DNA from: Opitutales bacterium | GTDB taxonomy: Bacteria; Verrucomicrobiota; Verrucomicrobiia; Opitutales; Seribacteraceae | Direction: 5' to 3' | NCBI GenBank assembly: GCA_028101545.1 | Contig: JAOHKZ010000009.1 | Location: 1-64,000, forward strand | DNA length: 64,000 nt | Shown: piece after piece, positions 19,874-29,253 of the stretch | Layout: every line of letters begins with the position of its first letter | Numbering within the stretch: position 1 is the first letter of the stretch | The notes under the pieces: model-generated | What the model was told of the DNA's origin: nothing | Seen by the model: the letters and a program-made list of their open reading frames with translations, nothing else | The model's database searches: none | Program-made: the position numbers and the translations under genes

Positions 19874-21295
19874 TTGTTGATGAAATTTAGCAACCAGCCT
19901 TCCATAATTTTCAAGGATAAGGAAATTCTCCTCCTTGAAGATGACCTGCTTCTTGGAAAACGAATTTCTGCCTTTCTTGAAAAAAGTGGTGCTGAAATAA
20001 CTCATTGCAAAAGCCTTAAAGAAGCAAGAAGGGTCCTCACTGACCTAAGCTTTGATGCCGCACTATTTGACTTAAACCTTCCGGACGGCGACAGTCTCGA
20101 ACTCCTGAGGGAAGGAATTGTACCTCAAAATACTTCGACGGTTCTCATGACGGGCGAAGGTGGAATTCGCTCTGCTGTTGAAGCAATTCAGCTGGGTGCA
20201 TCTGATTACCTGAGTAAGCCTTTTGACTTGGATGAACTGGCCTATATTTTTGCCCGAGCAGACAACCGGAGAAAAAATGTCAGGCTTAACCAGCATAACC
20301 GGGAGAAGGAAAAGAAGAAAACGGATGATCTGTTTTTTAAAGGGGCGTTTGCTAAGGACTTAGAAAAACTAAAAAAAATACTAGATGCAGACCAAAGGCT
20401 TGAGGCAAACCTCCCTCCCCTACTCATCGATGGCCCAACTGGTTCAGGTAAATCCACTTATGCACGCTGGATTCATAGTCATGGCCCCAGGTCTGAAAAC
20501 TCATTTGTCGAAGTCAACTGCTCTGCAATCCCGGAAAATCTGATTGAATCTGAACTCTTCGGGCATGAAAAGGGGGCTTTTACGGATGCCAAAAATGCCC
20601 GCATTGGTCTTTTTGAAGCGGCCGACCATGGCACCCTCTTTTTGGACGAGATCGCAAGCCTTTCCCTCGCGGCACAGGCCAAGGTTTTGCTGGCGATTGA
20701 AAACGGGATTATTCGCAGAGTGGGCGGAACCAAAGAGATAAAAGTGAATATAAGAATTATTGCCGCAGCCAACCAGGATCTACGGCAGATGATTCAGAGT
20801 CGGGAATTCAGGGAAGACTTATTTCATCGATTGGACCTTTTACGGATCAACATTCCGGAGCTAAAAACAAGGGGGCCTGACATTCTTCTGCTAGCCAACC
20901 ATTTCCTCACAAGTCTAAGTAAAAAATACAGGGTGACCGTACCCAAAATATCAAAATCCAGTGAGGCTTACATTATTCGCCACCAATGGACTGGTAATAC
21001 GAGAGAATTAATCCATGACCTTGAACGGGCATTGGTCATGGCCGAAAAAGGCAAAGATCTCGAACTTTCAAACGAACCACTGGGAGAGCAGAAAAACAAT
21101 GCATTTTTGTCAGAAAATGATTGGCTAAATCCATCATTCGTTTTTCCCACGGACGGGTTTAACCTTGAAAAAGAGATGCTTCGACTCATCGAACATGCAA
21201 TATCACAAGTAAATGGAAACATTTCGGAAGCAGCCAGATTGCTCGGTGTGCCAAGGGATTACATTCGCTACCGACTTCAGAAAAAAGGGGGATAA
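19874..21295 (+). CDS. Sigma-54-dependent response regulator (NtrC type)
   Basis: Receiver domain (LEDDLLLGKRI, ALFDLNLPDGDSL, MTGEGG, SKPFDLDEL), AAA+ domain (DGPTGSGKSTYARWIH, ESELFGHEKGAFTDA, GTLFLDEIASL), C-terminal Fis-type HTH (NGNISEAARLLGVPRDYIRYRLQKKG). Confidence 0.95.
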   Translation: MLMKFSNQPSIIFKDKEILLLEDDLLLGKRISAFLEKSGAEITHCKSLKEARRVLTDLSFDAALFDLNLPDGDSLELLREGIVPQNTSTVLMTGEGGIRSAVEAIQLGASDYLSKPFDLDELAYIFARADNRRKNVRLNQHNREKEKKKTDDLFFKGAFAKDLEKLKKILDADQRLEANLPPLLIDGPTGSGKSTYARWIHSHGPRSENSFVEVNCSAIPENLIESELFGHEKGAFTDAKNARIGLFEAADHGTLFLDEIASLSLAAQAKVLLAIENGIIRRVGGTKEIKVNIRIIAAANQDLRQMIQSREFREDLFHRLDLLRINIPELKTRGPDILLLANHFLTSLSKKYRVTVPKISKSSEAYIIRHQWTGNTRELIHDLERALVMAEKGKDLELSNEPLGEQKNNAFLSENDWLNPSFVFPTDGFNLEKEMLRLIEHAISQVNGNISEAARLLGVPRDYIRYRLQKKGG

Positions 21296-21476
21296 TATTT
21301 GGGAATTATTTCTAATCAACCCCATCAACTTGGGGATTATTTCCAAATGCACCGCATGCCAAACAGATGGCATTTACCATTAAGTCCTAAAAATCAACAT
21401 CTTAAGCCATCCTTCAGCTTTGGCACCATAAATGGTTAAGCAAATCAACAGTTTATAATAATTACCAAAATCAGAT

Positions 21477-22409
21477 ATGAAAAAATTAATTACCTTATTA
21501 TTTATTAGCAGCCTTCATTCTTCATGGGTAACTGCACAGGAAAAGCCATCAATCGAAAAACCAATGTTTGGTGATTCTAAGGACCGCCCGAAATTTATAA
21601 AAAAAGAATTCCCCAGCCATTGGGGTAAGCCTCCTGAAATGCAACTTAAGGATTATGTTGCTCTTCCCAAAGGTTTTGGTCATGGAAGTTCCACTCTGGC
21701 ATACTGGATCAAAGAAAATCTAAAAAAAGATTACATCGAAAAGCCCGAAATCTTGACTGAAAGAGAAAAACTGGATCCCCGGAAACATGAAGCCGAAGTT
21801 CTAGGAGCATTAAAAGAAGGTCGTATGACCAGAGAAGAGGCCCAAAAAAAACTAGGTGCGCTGAGGGGGGAGATGGAGAAAAAAGGTGAATTCAAGCGTC
21901 CGAAACGTCCACAAAAACCTGAACTCAGCGACTCTGTAAAGGAAAGTATTTCCAATATTAAATCGCAACAGGAGGCCCTTCATCGTTCAATGAAAGCAAA
22001 ACTAGCGGACCTCGGCAAAGACGCTTCCAAGGAAGACATGCGTGAGGCAATTGAAGCATTTAAAGCTGATAACAAAGATAAATTCGAAGCGATCAAACAA
22101 GCACACGATGCCATTCGCGAAAGTATCGAATCAGCTCGTCCTGAAAAACCCGAGAGACCCGAGCTATCTGCCGAATTAAAAGTTAAAGTGGAAGCCCTCA
22201 AAGAAAAACACAAAGAGTTACACACCGCCCGTAAAGAACTCCACGAACAGCTTAAGGAAGCCTCAAAAGAGGAAAAAGAGGTGTTGATTTCCGCATTTAA
22301 AGAAACCAACAAAGAAAAACACGAGGAAATCAAAGCAAAATCCAAGGAAATTAAGGAAGAAATCAGGGAAATTGTCGAAACGGAAGCTACCCGAACTTCT
22401 GATTTGTAA
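21477..22409 (+). CDS. Secreted Lys/Glu-rich coiled-coil protein with internal duplication
   Basis: Signal peptide MKKLITLLFISSLHSSWVTAQ; two aligned ~80-aa K/E-rich repeats beginning KRPQKPELS and KPERPELS. Confidence 0.82.
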   Translation: MKKLITLLFISSLHSSWVTAQEKPSIEKPMFGDSKDRPKFIKKEFPSHWGKPPEMQLKDYVALPKGFGHGSSTLAYWIKENLKKDYIEKPEILTEREKLDPRKHEAEVLGALKEGRMTREEAQKKLGALRGEMEKKGEFKRPKRPQKPELSDSVKESISNIKSQQEALHRSMKAKLADLGKDASKEDMREAIEAFKADNKDKFEAIKQAHDAIRESIESARPEKPERPELSAELKVKVEALKEKHKELHTARKELHEQLKEASKEEKEVLISAFKETNKEKHEEIKAKSKEIKEEIREIVETEATRTSDL

Positions 22410-22442
22410 TATCTCCATATTTTATAGCTAAATCTAACTGAC

Positions 22443-22475
22443 AGGAAGGAGCGATATCCTCGCTCCTTCCTTTTT
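22443..22475 (+). terminator. Intrinsic terminator
   Basis: AGGAAGGAGCG-ATATCCT-CGCTCCTTCCT, perfect 11-bp stem followed by TTTTC. Confidence 0.88.
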
Positions 22476-22512
22476 CTTTGGCAAAATCAAAACAACTTTT
22501 TAATATGGCCTC

Positions 22513-23907
22513 TTGATTACGGGAAATAATAAGCTTCCTACTTTGCTAAGTATACTGCTTTTATATACTTCGGGAGTACTTTCCGAGCATGCATTAGCTC
22601 AGGTTATAAAAGAACCTTCTTCCTTTGTTTCAAACTTGGGAAACCTGGAGGTCCTCAGTCTTGGTGACTTTGATGCAAGTCCAGTTCCCAATCAAATTAC
22701 CGAAACTCCTATGCAGGTAGTTTCAGCAGAGTCCCCTCCATTGCCCTCGCCTCCCACGCAAAATGCTCCGGCTAAAAAGGAAAGCATAATGACAGATGAG
22801 GAACTTGAATTTCTTCTCTTTGGATCGATAGATGAAGTCGTGCTCCCAGAAACTAAATCAGAGGAAAATGATTTTATTGAACTCGCTAATTCCAAAAGCT
22901 GGTTGCCATCCGTTTCTGCATCAGTTGCTTTCGGGGTTTCAGATAACCCCATGTATGGACCATATATTCGAGAATCAAGTACATATATGGAATTTGAAAC
23001 AGAGAGCTTTTTACTGAGACAGGCTAGCCCTGATTTCTTAAGCTATTTCTATTTTTACGGTGAAGGAAAAAGATTTTTGGAAGTGGATGATCACAAGCTA
23101 ACTGGAATTCTTCTTGTCCAGGGAGAGCATTCATACAGACCTAAAAACTCTCCAGGTTCAGGAGGTGTTAAACTCCGACACACTTACTACGATCAGGCTT
23201 TTGATTTTTCAGACCTCGGTCTTCCTTTCTCCATGCAGGTACAATCAAATAAATCAGAAATAATTCCTCATTTCGGCTATCAACTTACTCCCAATACAAA
23301 ATTGTCTACCGAAGCAACATTTGGAATTGATCAGTATGACAACCCTTCGGAAAATAATTCGGATCAAAAAATTCAGGTAGACCTAACTGCTAAGCAAAGC
23401 AAGCAAACCACATTACATGCGAAAATCTTCCACCATACCATTCGTTATATTGAGAGGAGAAGAAAGGATGTAGATGGCACAAATTTATCAGAGGGAAACC
23501 TCCAAACTAAAAAAAAAGGCGTTTCTGGGTCATGGGAAAAGCAGTCGAAGAACCCATGGTTAGACACAATAGGAGCAGAACTTCAATACAGCCAATTATC
23601 GGATAATGCCGGTGCTTATTACGATTACAGTAAAATCAGTGCAAAGGTTTCTCATGAAATGAAAGGTGAAAAATGGAAATCAGTCACGGAATTGGGTTGG
23701 GCAAATTATTTGTATGATGTCAGACCCGTTTCTAATGGTGCTCAATTTGAACGACAAAGTTATGGAATTGATTTAATGGTGGCTCGTAAAATCTCCTCGA
23801 ACTGGGAAGCTTACTTCAAGTGGCGGTTTGAGGAGGATCAATCCAATGCAAGAGATTATGAATATTACACCAACTTTTGGGCGCTGGGTGTAAAGTGGGA
23901 AAACTAG
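22513..23907 (+). CDS. Predicted outer-membrane beta-barrel protein
   Basis: Signal peptide ending SEHALAQ; alternating aromatic strand pattern through the C-terminal half, ending WALGVKWEN. Confidence 0.7.
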   Translation: MITGNNKLPTLLSILLLYTSGVLSEHALAQVIKEPSSFVSNLGNLEVLSLGDFDASPVPNQITETPMQVVSAESPPLPSPPTQNAPAKKESIMTDEELEFLLFGSIDEVVLPETKSEENDFIELANSKSWLPSVSASVAFGVSDNPMYGPYIRESSTYMEFETESFLLRQASPDFLSYFYFYGEGKRFLEVDDHKLTGILLVQGEHSYRPKNSPGSGGVKLRHTYYDQAFDFSDLGLPFSMQVQSNKSEIIPHFGYQLTPNTKLSTEATFGIDQYDNPSENNSDQKIQVDLTAKQSKQTTLHAKIFHHTIRYIERRRKDVDGTNLSEGNLQTKKKGVSGSWEKQSKNPWLDTIGAELQYSQLSDNAGAYYDYSKISAKVSHEMKGEKWKSVTELGWANYLYDVRPVSNGAQFERQSYGIDLMVARKISSNWEAYFKWRFEEDQSNARDYEYYTNFWALGVKWEN

Positions 23908-25265
23908 ATAAATTGAAAACAGAAAACAAAAAATCAAAAGAAGGAAGGCTTATTATTGCTGCAATCTTATTTCTATTTGGATTGCTTACTTTTGTCCTCC
24001 AGTATTTTGCACTTAATCAATTTTATAACCTGGCAATCGAACGAACCGCGAAGGTCCTTTTACCGGAAATTAAAAACCTCTTTGAAGATATAGAAAAGGA
24101 ACTCCTCGAAGAAAATCTTGATTACATTAATCTTGGCCTGGATCAATTGGTTTACGACGATTTAGAGGGGCTAAGAATCCTCGCAATAAGGTCCCTTGAA
24201 ATTCCCGACATCCGAGGTGTATATGCCTATGACAGTAAAGGTAAAATCCTCAATTTACCAACCAACATAGAGAGAGAAAAAAAGAGGTTTTTCTCTTTGG
24301 AAAAAGTGGTAGATGCAGGAAAAATAACAAATTTCCAGAGTGATACACTTTCCATTATTTTTCCTATGGGGGAACAGGCTGAAGTGGGGTTCCTCGAACT
24401 AATCGTTGATCCGAAACCGGACATTATCCCCGAGCGAAATGCAATCAAATCACAGGTAATAAAACAAGGCCTGATAGTTTTTCTCTTTGGCTCTATTCTT
24501 TTGCTTTTTGTTTTCGGTCTATTTTTTAAACGATTACAGAAAGCTGAAGCACAACTGCTCGCCAAAACCGAAGATCTAAAGCATACCAACCAAAGGCTCG
24601 TCATGGCATGTAAAACTGCCGGACTGGGTGCAATTACTGCCCACTTAATGCATGCAATTAAAAGTCCGCTCATGGGACTAAAGAACTTGGAGTTGAGCGG
24701 AGATAAAGCCGACGCGAAAATTGCTGAACAGGCATTGCAATCAACCACAAAACAGATTGAAAACATGGTTCATGAGACAATGAATTGCCTCAAAGAATAT
24801 GAATTGGATGAAGAAAGCTATTCTTTTGAAGCCCATGAGCTCCTTTGTATGACTGCAAAAAAATTTAATTCGAAAGGAAAGGGAGATTGTGTAAGCATAA
24901 TCTCAAGCCAATGGGACAAGATTAATATTAACAATTTACAGGCTAATCTTCTTCTTCCGATTCTACAAAACCTGGTGCAGAATGCATTGGAATCTGGTAG
25001 GAAAACAAAAGTCTTCCTGCAGCTTGAAAAAGTGGCAGGAAGAATCGCATTTCTCGTTGCCGATAATGGACCGGGAGTCCCCAAGCACATCAAGGATGAT
25101 TTATTCTCTCCCACCCGAAGCAACAAGGAACATGGTAGCGGGCTCGGACTGGCAATTTGTAAGCAATTAGCAGAACAAATTAATGGGGGAATTTTTCTTA
25201 AATCAAGTACTGCTAAAGGATCCACATTCTGTGTGGAAATTCAACCCGCGGAAGAACTCTTATAA
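23877..25265 (+). CDS. Sensor histidine kinase
   Basis: Two TM segments, H-box AHLMHAIKSPLMGLKNLE, N-box PILQNLVQNALESG, G boxes VADNGPGVP and GSGLGLAICKQL. Start uncertain (TTG in track); overlaps the preceding gene. Confidence 0.92.
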   Translation: MGAGCKVGKLDKLKTENKKSKEGRLIIAAILFLFGLLTFVLQYFALNQFYNLAIERTAKVLLPEIKNLFEDIEKELLEENLDYINLGLDQLVYDDLEGLRILAIRSLEIPDIRGVYAYDSKGKILNLPTNIEREKKRFFSLEKVVDAGKITNFQSDTLSIIFPMGEQAEVGFLELIVDPKPDIIPERNAIKSQVIKQGLIVFLFGSILLLFVFGLFFKRLQKAEAQLLAKTEDLKHTNQRLVMACKTAGLGAITAHLMHAIKSPLMGLKNLELSGDKADAKIAEQALQSTTKQIENMVHETMNCLKEYELDEESYSFEAHELLCMTAKKFNSKGKGDCVSIISSQWDKININNLQANLLLPILQNLVQNALESGRKTKVFLQLEKVAGRIAFLVADNGPGVPKHIKDDLFSPTRSNKEHGSGLGLAICKQLAEQINGGIFLKSSTAKGSTFCVEIQPAEELL

Positions 25266-25302
25266 ATTTGTATTATTTAGCCAAATTATGCTAATTTAAA
25301 TC

Positions 25303-28300
25303 GTGTCCTTTAACTTTCATTTACCCTGCCATACTAGGGTTGTTATTCCCGTGCTCATGGCAATGGCACTTGCTTACACGGGAGTTGCGAACCCTACGGC
25401 TCATTGGTCAACTCCTTACTCAACGGGGGGAACTATTTTCTCATCTCCAGCCATTGCCTCGGACGGGACAATCTATATTGGATCGAATGATAACAAACTC
25501 CACGCCATCAATTCGAATGGATCTGCAAAGTGGACTTTTACGACCGGGGACTGGGTTGATTCCACTCCTGCAATCGGTGCAGATGGGACCGTTTACTTTG
25601 GCTCATGGGATAATCAACTCTATGCAGTCAACCCCACGGACGGTTCTAAAATATGGGATTTCAATACCAGTAGTAGCATAATTGCCTCACCGGCGATTGG
25701 AGTTGACGGACGGATTTACTTTGGATCAAAAGACGAATTTTTCTACGCTCTGGAATCAAATGGTTCACTGGCATGGGAAACCTATGTAGGCAATGCGATT
25801 ACTTCCTCAGCAGCGATCGGACAGGACGGAACCATCTATTTCGGGGATGAAAACGGAACCTTTCACGCCCTTAATCAGGATGGAACTACGAAATGGACAT
25901 ACGAAGTGGATGATGTGACGGACACTAACAAATCAATTCTTTCATCCCCAGCCATTGATCTGTTAGGAAACCTATACTTCGGAAGTGGCAACGGATATTG
26001 TTATTCCATCACGGACGGAGTCAGTGCCGCCGTACTGAACTGGAAAGTTGGGACGAATGACCGAGTGGATGCATCTCCCGTGCTTGGTCAAAACAATGAA
26101 GTTTTTTTTGTTTCCCGCGACGGATACCTGCGTTCTGTTGATACTGGTACGGGTATCACCAACTGGGAAGGATTCACTGGAGATGTTTTTTACAGTTCAC
26201 CGGTTGTCGATGCCAACGGCAGGGTTTATGTAATTGGATACACAGGATTCGGAGAAAATCATCTATTCGCCTTCAATAACGATGGTAGCAAAGAATGGGA
26301 CACAAACAATTCATCCTCCCCGCTTACCATTGGTGGACTGGTAGATTCATCCCTTGCCCTCGACTCAAATGGTAATCTTTTCTTCGGCTGTTTCGACCAT
26401 CAGGTTTATTCTATAAATGTCGGAAGCGGTATTGCGGATAATGCATGGCCTCAATTTCAAAGAAATGGTTTACGAACGGGAGCATGGCCAAGTTACTCTG
26501 TAAATGTTACAATATCACCAACTGGAGCTGGTGTAGTAAATGGAACGGGAATCTTCAACGAGGGTGCCACTGCAACTCTCTCGGTTACACCAAGGTCTTC
26601 AGACGGATACAGTTTTATACATTGGACGGGCGGACAAACTGGTTCGAATAATCCCTTGGTAATTATAGTTAATTCTGACTTAAACTTGACTGCAAACTTC
26701 GGTCTAAATACTTACAATTTATCAATGAATGGAACAAGCGGAGGTACTGTAAGTAGCGGAGGGATTTTCACACATGGAGATATAGCTCAAATCACGGCAA
26801 CACCAGGCAACGGATATTTTTTCAACGGATGGACAGGGGAAGCTGTATCTGATCCCGCCTCCTCCTCAACTACTGTCAGTATGACTCAGGCAAGAACGAT
26901 TACCGCTAATTTTTCGAGAATACCCTATGAATTGAATGTTTCTATCGTACCAGTTGGTGCCGGAATAATCGAAGGAAATGGTATCCATTTTCATGGTGAC
27001 AATGTTACTTTGGAAGTCTCACCCAATACCGATGCAGGATACAGCTTTGCAAGTTGGGGCGGTTCAATGGTGAGTGGAGCAAATCCTTTAAGCTTTCAAA
27101 TATCCTCAGATATGAACCTAACCGCAAATTTTTCTTTGAATGAGTATTTTCTATCTGTTACTGCAGAAAAAGGTGGGTCTACTTCGGAATCGGTCAGAGT
27201 CACACATGGAACTTTGGCTCCGATCAATGCTACTCCAGCAAATGGGTATGTTTTTTCTGGTTGGAATGGAAATGGAATTACCGATCCATCCTCTTCTTAC
27301 ACGACAGTTAGTATGACCCAAGACAGGAATGTTAGTGCTATGTTCTCACGCATTCAATATTACATTTCCTCAACAGCTGGAATTGGCGGATCGGTAAATG
27401 ACATTAATGGGTCCTATTCCTATGATTCAAATCTTTCTATAACAGCTACCCCAAGCACCGGATATACTTTTTCAAACTGGACCCAATCAAAAAACGGGAT
27501 TTTGAATACCACACTCCCCAGCACCATTCTAAATGTTGATAATAATCAATCTATTCATGCAAATTTTACGCCCATAAATTATGAATTGAATGTTACTGCT
27601 TCAACAGGGGGAAGCGTGAGCACTTTCCCAACCGGTATCAACCAGCCCTATGACTCTCTTGTCTCCATTACTGCTAGACCTGATAACGGATTCTACTTTA
27701 CCGGTTGGGTAGGTGATAATATTGGTGATCTAAATTCTACATCCACCACAATTAGAATTTTAGAAGACCATTCTATTCAAGCAAACTTTGCTGAAATCCC
27801 AATCAATAAATTTCTATTACAACTTTATTCCAGCCCTGCTTTTGCAGCAAATTTACTATCCGGAGCAGGAACTTACGATGAAAACAAAAGCGTTGTAATG
27901 TCAGCCGTTCCTAATCCTGGTTACTCATTTGTTAATTGGTCTGGAAATACCGTATCTGATGAGAATGCGACCAGTACTACGGTTATTGTAAGTCAGGATC
28001 TGAACCTCACAGCAAATTTTGTATTAAATCAACATACACTTCAATTGTCAGCAGGTTTTGGTGGTTCTGTCAGCGAAGGTAACTCAAGCTATGATTACGG
28101 ATCCGTTGTACCCATACTTGCAACTCCTGAAGTGGGTTTTAATTTCCTAAAATGGGAAGGAAATGGAAGTATTGAAAATCAGTTTTCTGCATCAACAAAT
28201 GCAACCATTAATCAAGATTCAAATATCACCGCGAAATTTGAAAAAATAACCTGTAATATATCAGTAACAATTGTGGGCAAAGGATTAGTGGATGGTACTG

Positions 28301-29253
28301 GAATCTATAAATATGAAGATAATTGTACATTATCTGCATCTCCTTTAATGGGATATTATTTTAATAAATGGAGTGGTAGCGGAATTGCTGAATCAAATAA
28401 TTCTATTTTACAGATTAATCCCACTCAGGACCTTAATATTACTGCTGAATTTCTTCCAAATTCACATTGGATCCAAGTTTCAGCAGGTTATGGAGGCAGT
28501 GTTACCGAATTAAATTCATCGCAAACTTATGGTTCTGTCATTACTCTTCTTGCGAATCCATCAATTGGTTACTCATTTATGGGATGGAATGGAAATGTAA
28601 CTTATGCTGATCAATTTACAGCTTCCACAAATGCAACCGTTATCGGAGATGCAAATATTACCGCATCTTTTGCTCCAATAAAATACTCAATCACAATAAA
28701 TACATCAGGCTCTGGAATAACTGAGGGCAGTGGAACTTATTCCTATGGAGACAATGCCACAATTTCTGCACAAGCTGCAGAAGGCTATTATTTTGATAAA
28801 TGGAATGGAGATGGTATCCACACCTCAACCAGCGAAATACTTAAAATATGGATCGATCAGGATTTTACTCTTACTGCTCATTTTATCAAATCTCCAACCA
28901 AGCTTAACGAATCCCTTTCCGTTTTTCAATTCAGTCAAAACTGGTACGTGAATGATTGGTTTGGTTACTTTTTTCAGTCTTCCAATGGATGGTGCTATCA
29001 TTACAACCTTGGTTGGATTTATCCGGAATCCGAGGCAGATGTAAGCCTGTGGGTATGGTCTTCCCAATTGAAGTGGTTGTGGATCGACTCTGTGTCATAT
29101 TCAAAATACTACGCGTGGTCGGCAAAGGATAATGATTGGCTTTACTTTGATTTTCTAACTGAAACAGGACCAAAAATTTATCATTTTAAAAACGAAACCT
29201 GGAACGACTTTGATAAAAACAAAGTAGCATCTACAACAGATAGCTTATTTTAA
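25303..29253 (+). CDS. Giant secreted protein: PQQ-like beta-propeller, 11 InlB-type B-repeats, Trp-rich C-terminal domain
   Basis: Blades such as PAIASDGTIYIGSNDNKLHAINSNGSAKWTFTTG; ~72-aa repeats ...GYSFxxWxG...DxNLTANF; C-terminus WYVNDWFGYFFQSSNGWCYHYNLGWIYPES... Confidence 0.92.
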   Translation: MSFNFHLPCHTRVVIPVLMAMALAYTGVANPTAHWSTPYSTGGTIFSSPAIASDGTIYIGSNDNKLHAINSNGSAKWTFTTGDWVDSTPAIGADGTVYFGSWDNQLYAVNPTDGSKIWDFNTSSSIIASPAIGVDGRIYFGSKDEFFYALESNGSLAWETYVGNAITSSAAIGQDGTIYFGDENGTFHALNQDGTTKWTYEVDDVTDTNKSILSSPAIDLLGNLYFGSGNGYCYSITDGVSAAVLNWKVGTNDRVDASPVLGQNNEVFFVSRDGYLRSVDTGTGITNWEGFTGDVFYSSPVVDANGRVYVIGYTGFGENHLFAFNNDGSKEWDTNNSSSPLTIGGLVDSSLALDSNGNLFFGCFDHQVYSINVGSGIADNAWPQFQRNGLRTGAWPSYSVNVTISPTGAGVVNGTGIFNEGATATLSVTPRSSDGYSFIHWTGGQTGSNNPLVIIVNSDLNLTANFGLNTYNLSMNGTSGGTVSSGGIFTHGDIAQITATPGNGYFFNGWTGEAVSDPASSSTTVSMTQARTITANFSRIPYELNVSIVPVGAGIIEGNGIHFHGDNVTLEVSPNTDAGYSFASWGGSMVSGANPLSFQISSDMNLTANFSLNEYFLSVTAEKGGSTSESVRVTHGTLAPINATPANGYVFSGWNGNGITDPSSSYTTVSMTQDRNVSAMFSRIQYYISSTAGIGGSVNDINGSYSYDSNLSITATPSTGYTFSNWTQSKNGILNTTLPSTILNVDNNQSIHANFTPINYELNVTASTGGSVSTFPTGINQPYDSLVSITARPDNGFYFTGWVGDNIGDLNSTSTTIRILEDHSIQANFAEIPINKFLLQLYSSPAFAANLLSGAGTYDENKSVVMSAVPNPGYSFVNWSGNTVSDENATSTTVIVSQDLNLTANFVLNQHTLQLSAGFGGSVSEGNSSYDYGSVVPILATPEVGFNFLKWEGNGSIENQFSASTNATINQDSNITAKFEKITCNISVTIVGKGLVDGTGIYKYEDNCTLSASPLMGYYFNKWSGSGIAESNNSILQINPTQDLNITAEFLPNSHWIQVSAGYGGSVTELNSSQTYGSVITLLANPSIGYSFMGWNGNVTYADQFTASTNATVIGDANITASFAPIKYSITINTSGSGITEGSGTYSYGDNATISAQAAEGYYFDKWNGDGIHTSTSEILKIWIDQDFTLTAHFIKSPTKLNESLSVFQFSQNWYVNDWFGYFFQSSNGWCYHYNLGWIYPESEADVSLWVWSSQLKWLWIDSVSYSKYYAWSAKDNDWLYFDFLTETGPKIYHFKNETWNDFDKNKVASTTDSLF
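26491..28890 (+). repeat. Array of 11 InlB-type ~72-aa coding repeats
   Basis: Repeat-terminal motif (L/I/V)xAxF occurs 11 times, ending FGLN, FSRI, FSLN, FSRI, FTPI, FAEI, FVLN, FEKI, FLPN, FAPI, FIKS. Confidence 0.88.

Noticed and set aside
21430-21460. Possible sigma-54 promoter TTTGGCACCATAAATGGTT upstream of 21477
   Set aside because: The -24-like TGGCAC is present, but at the required spacing the -12 element reads GG rather than GC.
26491-28890. Repeat array considered as CRISPR
   Set aside because: Units are ~218 bp diverged coding repeats in one frame with InlB-type protein motifs, not short identical repeats with unique spacers.
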